A stretch of DNA of 64,000 nucleotides from Deinococcus sp. YIM 134068 (GTDB lineage Bacteria > Deinococcota > Deinococci > Deinococcales > Deinococcaceae), in the NCBI RefSeq assembly GCF_036543075.1, contig NZ_JAZHPF010000007.1, positions 1-64,000 of the forward strand, given 5' to 3'. The notes beneath the pieces are model-generated. The model ran no database searches. It was not told the origin of the DNA and worked only from the letters and a program-made list of their open reading frames with translations. The position numbers were made by a program, and so were the translations under genes. Within the stretch, counting starts at the first letter, position 1. Each line of letters begins with the position of its first letter. This document shows, piece by piece, positions 57,678 through 64,000 of this stretch.

Positions 57678-58078
57678 CCCCCCGCCAGCGCGGTCAGGCG
57701 CAGCAGCAGCACGGTGCTGTCGGGCCGCAGGGCGACGGGCCGTTCCAGTTCCGTCACCTGCTCGTCGTCCACGAAGACGTAGTACAGCCCGTCAGAGAAC
57801 GCCCGCAGCGCCACACGCACGGCCTCGTCCGTCTCCACCGTGCCCGCGCGTTCCTGCGGGGCGACCGCCACCCGCCCCTGCGCCGCCCCATGCGTGAGGT
57901 CCCGCTCCGTCAGCACGCGCAGCACGCCGACCGCCTCCTGACTCTCCCGGTATCGCCCCACCTCCGCCTCGACGAGCCGGGTGAGCAGGCTCCCCAGGGT
58001 GTGCGGCCCTTCGGGCACCTCGTACGGTCGGCGCTCGAAGGGGGTGCGGCGGCCAACGATCTTCGTCTCGACAATCAT
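57674..58078 (-). CDS. Small protein with ubiquitin-like (beta-grasp) features and C-terminal Gly-Gly
   Basis: 134 residues, first gene of a two-gene operon. It begins like a beta-grasp protein: strand IVETKIVG, turn, strand FERRPYEVPEG, then a helix TLGSLLTRLVEAEVG. After a ~55-residue variable middle the C-terminal part reads YYVFVDDEQVTELERPV and ALRPDSTVLLLRLTALAGG, i.e. a strand, turn and last strand ending in Gly133-Gly134. MoaD, ThiS and ubiquitin share this end. The family is not one I can name, and the assignment is a fold inference. The stop overlaps the start of the 1,602-residue gene, so they are translationally coupled. No E1-like activating enzyme or JAB protease is in the window. 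Confidence 0.5.
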   Translation of the reverse strand: MIVETKIVGRRTPFERRPYEVPEGPHTLGSLLTRLVEAEVGRYRESQEAVGVLRVLTERDLTHGAAQGRVAVAPQERAGTVETDEAVRVALRAFSDGLYYVFVDDEQVTELERPVALRPDSTVLLLRLTALAGG

Positions 58079-58123
58079 GGGATGAACCTCGGCAGGAGCG
58101 ATGGTGAGTTCGGCGACGATCCT

Positions 58124-58153
58124 ATTCTAAACACGTGGGACTGATTATGTAAA
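58124..58153 (-). promoter_or_regulatory. Promoter of the ubiquitin-like/DUF4132 operon
   Basis: On the minus strand TTTACA (58153-58148), an 18-nt spacer and TAGAAT (58129-58124) match sigma-70 consensus at 5/6 and 5/6. Transcription would start near 58117, about 40 nt before the ATG at 58078, which follows a GAGG ribosome site. Confidence 0.6.
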
Positions 58154-58358
58154 TAGCAGAATCAAAGGCGATTCTTTGCCCCACAGATGGGCCGCTTCGA
58201 GGTTCGTAGGGGAGGACCACGGGAGGGCGTGGAACCGTGTCTTTTGTGCCTGCCCCAAATGTCTGGATGGAGTGTCGGATGGTGACGTTTTCTTTGTCTG
58301 GTGGGAGGACGAGCGATGCCCGTCACCCCGTCCCCAACCCTCTGCAAGCCGCTCTCCG

Positions 58359-58440
58359 AGTCCCCTACAAGGGGGATGGGGAAAGAGTGGTTCGCTCTTT
58401 TTGCCCCCTTGTGAGGCGAGGTCGGGAGAGAGTGAGCACG
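58359..58440. repeat. Composite of GC hairpin repeat elements
   Basis: CCCCTACAAGGGGG and, after a 20-nt gap, CTCTTTTTGCCCCCTTGTG then GGCGAGGTCGGGAGAGAG. These resemble the type A and B intercistronic hairpins of the pyrimidine operon but are more diverged. Confidence 0.45.
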
Positions 58441-58479
58441 CACCGCGTCCCCGGAGGACAGACCCTCAGTCCGCTGTGG

Positions 58480-59541
58480 TTATCCAATCGCCGCCCTCCC
58501 CCCGTCCCGCTTCGTCAGGTTGATCACGCTCACCCCCAGCAGCCGGACTCCCCGGCCCGCGAGCAGGTCGGGGGTGAGCAGTTCCGCCGCCAGCGTCTCC
58601 AATTCATGCGCCTGACTCAGCCGCCGGTCTACGGTCTTGCGCCGCGTCACGGGCGTCCAGTCCTCGTAGCGCAGCTTGAGCACCACGGTTCGCCCGGTAT
58701 AGCCACGGGTCCCCAGGCGGGCGGCGACCTCCGCCGTGACACCCGGCAACTCGGCGAGCAGCGCCTCACGCGTCGTCAGGTCGGTGTCGAAGGTGCGCTC
58801 GACCCCGATGGACTGGGCCTCGCGGTGCGCCTCCACCGGGCGATCGTCTACGCCACGGGCGAGGCCGTGCAGCCGGGGCGCGAACTTGCCCGCGCCGAGG
58901 ATGGCCTGAAGGTCGGGCAGCGGGCGGGCGCGCAACTCCGCCCCGGTACGGATGCCGTGCGCGTGGAGCTTCCCGGCAATGACGGGACCGACTCCGTAGA
59001 AGTCCTCGACGGGCAGGGCGGCGAGCAGCGCGTCCACCTCCCCAGGCCGAATGACCGTCAGACCGGCGGGCTTGTGCATCCCGCTGGCGAGCTTGGCGAG
59101 GAACTTGTTCACCGACACCCCGGCGGAGGCGGTCAGCCCCGTCTCGGCGAGGATGTCGGCCTTGATCGAGTGGGCGGTCTCCTCGGCGTCGGCGAGCGTG
59201 CGGCCCTCCGCCGTCACGTCCAGATACGCCTCGTCGAGCGCCAGCGGCTCCACCACGTCCGTATACCGGGCGAAGACCCCGTGAATCTGCGCCGACACCG
59301 CCCGGTACACGTCCATGCGCTGCGGGATGAGCACGAGGTCGGGGCAGCGGGCCACGGCGAAGTGGACGGGCATGGCGCTCCTCACCCCGAAGGCGCGGGC
59401 GACGTAATTCGCCGTCATCACGGCCCCCTTGCGGGCGGTGGCGATGACGGCGACGGGGTTCTCGGCCAACTCCGGGCGGTCGCGCACCTCAATGGAGGCG
59501 TAGAAGGCGTCCATGTCCACATGCACGATCAGCCGGGTCAT
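58480..59541 (-). CDS. dinB: DNA polymerase IV (Y-family)
   Basis: 353 residues, usual for bacterial Pol IV. Catalytic acidic residues are in VHVDMDAFYASIE (residues ~6-18) and LALDEAYLDVT (~100); ATARKGAVMTANYVARAFGV and SVNKFLAKLASG-type VSVNKFLAKLASGMHKP follow, with a little-finger domain at the C-terminus. It copies past DNA lesions at the cost of fidelity. I do not see a clear C-terminal clamp-binding motif, so that point is open. Classical Deinococcus species vary in having this enzyme; its place near the origin is notable. It is on the same strand as the iclR gene upstream, 94 nt apart. Confidence 0.93.
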   Translation of the reverse strand: MTRLIVHVDMDAFYASIEVRDRPELAENPVAVIATARKGAVMTANYVARAFGVRSAMPVHFAVARCPDLVLIPQRMDVYRAVSAQIHGVFARYTDVVEPLALDEAYLDVTAEGRTLADAEETAHSIKADILAETGLTASAGVSVNKFLAKLASGMHKPAGLTVIRPGEVDALLAALPVEDFYGVGPVIAGKLHAHGIRTGAELRARPLPDLQAILGAGKFAPRLHGLARGVDDRPVEAHREAQSIGVERTFDTDLTTREALLAELPGVTAEVAARLGTRGYTGRTVVLKLRYEDWTPVTRRKTVDRRLSQAHELETLAAELLTPDLLAGRGVRLLGVSVINLTKRDGGRAAIG

Positions 59542-59635
59542 GGGGAAGAGTCTCGCTCAGGCCGCAGGTAGGGGTGGGGGGCGGGGCTACAGGTGGGATT
59601 GGCTGTCGCTAGGAAGCCGGATGTGGTTGGAGCGA

Positions 59636-60433
59636 CTAGCCCCACCCCAGACGGGCCGACACCTGCCGCGCCGCCCGCTCCATCCGCTCGGCGAAGGGGG
59701 CGATCTGGTCGGGGGTGAAGCGGGAGGTGGGCGCGGAGACGCTGAGGGAGGCGACGACCGCCCCGGCCTCGCCCTGCACGGGCACGGCGACGCAGCGGAC
59801 GCCCAACTCCCGTTCCTCGTCGTCCACGCCGTAGCCCTGCTCGCGGATGCGGCCCAGCTCCTGCTGCAAGCGCGCGAGGGTGGTGATGGAGCGCGGCGTG
59901 TAGGCCGGGTAGGGGCCGTCGCCGAGCTTCTGCCGCACGTCGCCCTCGGGCCGCCACGCGAGGAGGACCTTGCCCACGCCCGAACAGTGAAGCGGCGCGC
60001 TCGCCCCCAGGTGGGTGAACATCCGCACGAGCTGCCGCCCCTCGACCTGATGCACGTACACCGCCTCGGCGTCGTACAGCACGGCGAGGTTGACGGTCTC
60101 GTTGAAGTCGGCGACGAGGGCCTCCATCTCCGGGTGCGCCGCGCCGATCAGGTTGTCGCGCTCGGTGAAGGCCAGCCCGACCTGGTAGGCGCGCAGGCCG
60201 ACGCTGTACATCCCGCTTCCCGCCTCCCACTCGACGAAGCCCTGCTGCCGCAACGTCTCCAGCAGGCGGTAGGTCGTGCTGGCCGAGAGGTTCACGTGGC
60301 GGGCGAGGGCGCTCAGGGAGGCGCGGCGCAGGTCACTCAGGGCGCGAAGCACGGTCAGGCCGCGTTCCAGCGTACGGACGCTTCCCGCCTCGCCGCTGCG
60401 GGCACGTCCCGGTTTCTGTCTGGTCGTGGTCAT
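59636..60433 (-). CDS. IclR-family transcriptional regulator
   Basis: 265 residues. An N-terminal winged helix (SVRTLERGLTVLRALSDLRRASLSALARHVNLSASTTYRLLETLRQQGFVEW read in pieces, ~20-75) precedes a C-terminal effector domain with the usual HCSGVGKVLLAW and GVDDEERELGVRCVAVPV. IclR proteins commonly repress glyoxylate-bypass or aromatic genes. It is directly downstream of malate synthase (58 nt) and on the same strand as glycerate kinase and tartronate-semialdehyde reductase, so regulation of glyoxylate use is likely. A palindrome near 62105 is a candidate site. Confidence 0.9.
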   Translation of the reverse strand: MTTTRQKPGRARSGEAGSVRTLERGLTVLRALSDLRRASLSALARHVNLSASTTYRLLETLRQQGFVEWEAGSGMYSVGLRAYQVGLAFTERDNLIGAAHPEMEALVADFNETVNLAVLYDAEAVYVHQVEGRQLVRMFTHLGASAPLHCSGVGKVLLAWRPEGDVRQKLGDGPYPAYTPRSITTLARLQQELGRIREQGYGVDDEERELGVRCVAVPVQGEAGAVVASLSVSAPTSRFTPDQIAPFAERMERAARQVSARLGWG

Positions 60434-60491
60434 GGATGTTCGACCACAGGGTAGGGTCCAGGCCGCCCGAGAACTGTTCTGATCGCCGACC

Positions 60492-62060
<1,569 letters not shown>

Positions 62061-62104
62061 GGGGGCCTCCTGGGGGAAGGGGAACGCGGCTTGTATTTCA
62101 CCTC

Positions 62105-62120
62105 TTGAAGACGTTTTCCA
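62105..62120. promoter_or_regulatory. Imperfect palindrome upstream of malate synthase, candidate IclR operator
   Basis: TTGAAGACGTTTTCCA matches its own reverse complement at 12 of 16 positions and resembles the TGGAAA/TTTCCA type sites of IclR. It lies 45 nt before the aceB GTG in an AT-rich gap. The link to the IclR protein is an inference. Confidence 0.35.
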
Positions 62121-62175
62121 TTTTAAGCAGAAAAAGGCCTTAAGGATGGTCTCCGCGAGAGTGACGCCCCTCGTC

Positions 62176-63423
62176 CTATTCCACCCATACCGCCCGGTAG
62201 TCGTTGAGGTTGTGTCCGCTCGGCCCGGTCACGAGCGCATCTTCCAGCATCGTGAAGAAGCTGCCGGAGTCGTTACGGGTGAGGAAGGCGCGTGGATCAA
62301 GTCCCAGAGCGCGGGCGCGAACGAGCGAGTCGGGCGTGAGGAAAGCTCCCGCCGCGTCGCTGTTGCCGTCGATGCCGTCCGAACCGGCGGAGAGGGCATG
62401 GACACCCCGCTCGCCGAGGTCGTGGAGCAGCCACAGGGCGAACTCCTGATTGCGCCCGCCGCGCCCCTCGCCGCGCACGGTGACGGTCGCCTCCCCGCCG
62501 GAGAGGAGGACGAGCGGCCCCCGGAAGGGCGTGCCGTGATCGCGGACACTCGATATAAGGGAGGCATGGAAACCCGCGAGGTCGCGCGCCTCCCCCGCGA
62601 GGGTGTCGGAGAGGATGACGGAGCGCACGCCCTGAGCTTCCAGGAAGGAGTGCGCCGCCTCCAGCAGCACGCGGTTGGAGCCGATGATCGTGTTCTCGAC
62701 GTGAGGCAATTCGCCCGGTTTCGGCGTTTCGGGCAGTTCCCCTCTCGCTCCCGCCGTGAGGTGCGCGCGGGCCTCCTGAACCTCCAGCCCGTAACGGTCC
62801 AGCACCCCCAGCGCCTCCGCGAAGGTGGACGGGTCGGGCACGGTGGGGCCGGAGGCGATCACCGATGGGTCGTCGCCGATCACGTCGGAGATCAGGAGGG
62901 CGCGCACGTGGGCGCGGGTGGCCGCCGCGAGCCGCCCACCCTTGACGTGCGAGAGGTGCTTGCGGACGGCGTTGATTTCCCCGATGTCGGCCCCGGCCCG
63001 CAGCAGGTCGCGGGTGAGCGCCCCCTTCTGCGCGAGCGTGACGCCCCACGGCGCACTCAACAGGGCACTCCCGCCGCCGGAGACGAGGACGAGGAGGCGG
63101 GCATCCTCCGGCAACGCGCGCACCCGTGTCAAAGCTCTCTCCGCCGCCCGGACGCTGTGTTCGTCGGGGACGGGGTGGCTGCCGGGCAGGACCTCCGCCG
63201 CGTCCGGGGCGCTCAGGTCGGGGGTGCCGCGCGGGGGGACGGCGAGGCCGGGGACGCCGGGATAAGCCTCCAGCGCCGCCCGCAGCATGGGCAGCGCCGC
63301 CTTGCCGAAGGCGAGCACGAGGTCGGGCCGGGGTTCGTTCAGGTACGGGGCGAGGAGGCGGGCGGGGGCCACGGCCTCCAGCGCCGCGTGGTAGCTGCGT
63401 TCGAGGAGCGCCCGTCTGTCCAC
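62176..63423 (-). CDS. Glycerate 2-kinase (GckA/MOFRL family)
   Basis: 415 residues. The family motifs VLAFGKAALPMLRAAL, GSHPVPDEHSVRAAERAL, LLVLVSGGGSALL, AVRKHLSHVKGGRLA, LLISDVIGDDPSVIASGPT and the C-terminal GGRNQEFALWLL plus SAGSDGIDGNSDAAGAF are clear. It phosphorylates D-glycerate to 2-phosphoglycerate. Together with tartronate-semialdehyde reductase just upstream (11 nt) it forms the end of the glyoxylate carboligase (glycerate) route. A GTG start at 63423. Confidence 0.93.
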   Translation of the reverse strand: MDRRALLERSYHAALEAVAPARLLAPYLNEPRPDLVLAFGKAALPMLRAALEAYPGVPGLAVPPRGTPDLSAPDAAEVLPGSHPVPDEHSVRAAERALTRVRALPEDARLLVLVSGGGSALLSAPWGVTLAQKGALTRDLLRAGADIGEINAVRKHLSHVKGGRLAAATRAHVRALLISDVIGDDPSVIASGPTVPDPSTFAEALGVLDRYGLEVQEARAHLTAGARGELPETPKPGELPHVENTIIGSNRVLLEAAHSFLEAQGVRSVILSDTLAGEARDLAGFHASLISSVRDHGTPFRGPLVLLSGGEATVTVRGEGRGGRNQEFALWLLHDLGERGVHALSAGSDGIDGNSDAAGAFLTPDSLVRARALGLDPRAFLTRNDSGSFFTMLEDALVTGPSGHNLNDYRAVWVE

Positions 63424-63434
63424 GCCCGGCCCCC

Positions 63435-64000
<566 letters not shown>

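Larger units (their letters stand above)
58079..58479. other. Intergenic region: promoter plus hairpin-rich repeats
   Basis: It contains the ubiquitin-like operon promoter (58124-58153), an AT-rich patch near 58130-58170, and at ~58359-58440 GC hairpin elements of the dispersed family (CTCTTTTTGCCCCCTTGTG, CCTACAAGGGGG). No gene is called. Confidence 0.5.

Overview
The window is uniformly GC-rich with dense, overlapping ATGA/GTGA gene junctions and many GTG or TTG starts. A lysine-rich HU protein, an XPB-Bax1 pair, a RepA-type initiator beside an iteron array, candidate leaderless promoters and small intergenic hairpin repeats together suggest a Deinococcus-type bacterium. A replication origin lies next to genes normally thought of as chromosomal (HU, DNA polymerase IV, cobalamin synthesis), so the replicon looks like a secondary chromosome (chromid) or megaplasmid. 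The genus is inferred from gene content; no 16S gene is present.

Layout. (1) 1-6915, plus strand: an L-rhamnose catabolic block. It has a bifunctional rhamnulose-1-P aldolase/lactaldehyde dehydrogenase (cut by the window edge), rhaB, lutABC to oxidise the resulting L-lactate, and a second RhaD-type aldolase. (2) 7048-8817: a DUF305 protein facing a His-rich integral membrane protein. (3) 9008-11648: XPB-like helicase and Bax1-like nuclease, overlapping. (4) 11714-25130, minus strand: a complete reductive pyrimidine degradation operon. PreT/PreA reduce uracil or thymine, HydA opens the ring, an M20 amidohydrolase releases beta-alanine, a class III transaminase makes the semialdehyde and MmsA makes acyl-CoA. 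A four-gene ABC importer and a toxin-antitoxin pair with a frameshifted toxin lie inside it. A clear promoter (TTGACG-17-TAGCAT) starts it. (5) 25690-44344, plus strand: a cobalamin riboswitch with a candidate terminator, then cbiE, cbiX-cbiC, cbiD, cbiL, cbiF, cbiG, cbiH-cbiJ, cobW, a NiCoT transporter, an orphan gene, cobN, a second TA pair, a ChlI/ChlD fusion and cobB/cbiA. (6) 44709-47985: a multi-sensor histidine kinase and the debris of a cation/proton antiporter. (7) 48056-51963: HU, a DHH phosphoesterase, a HAD phosphatase and the replication initiator. (8) 52046-52563: the origin, with an AT-rich inverted repeat, twelve 18-bp iterons and one perfect DnaA box. (9) 52869-58153, minus strand: a 1,602-residue MolR/DUF4132-like protein translationally coupled to a small protein that looks ubiquitin-like and ends in Gly-Gly. 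(10) 58480-64000, minus strand: dinB, an IclR regulator, malate synthase, glycerate 2-kinase and the end of tartronate-semialdehyde reductase, i.e. glyoxylate/glycerate metabolism.

The most interesting unexplained unit is the coupled ubiquitin-like/DUF4132 operon. Next come the helically phased iteron origin, the intercistronic hairpins that recur 42-57 nt ahead of start codons in the pyrimidine operon, and the cobalamin operon that carries both early and late cobalt-insertion enzymes. All functions are read from sequence motifs and gene context; no database search was run.
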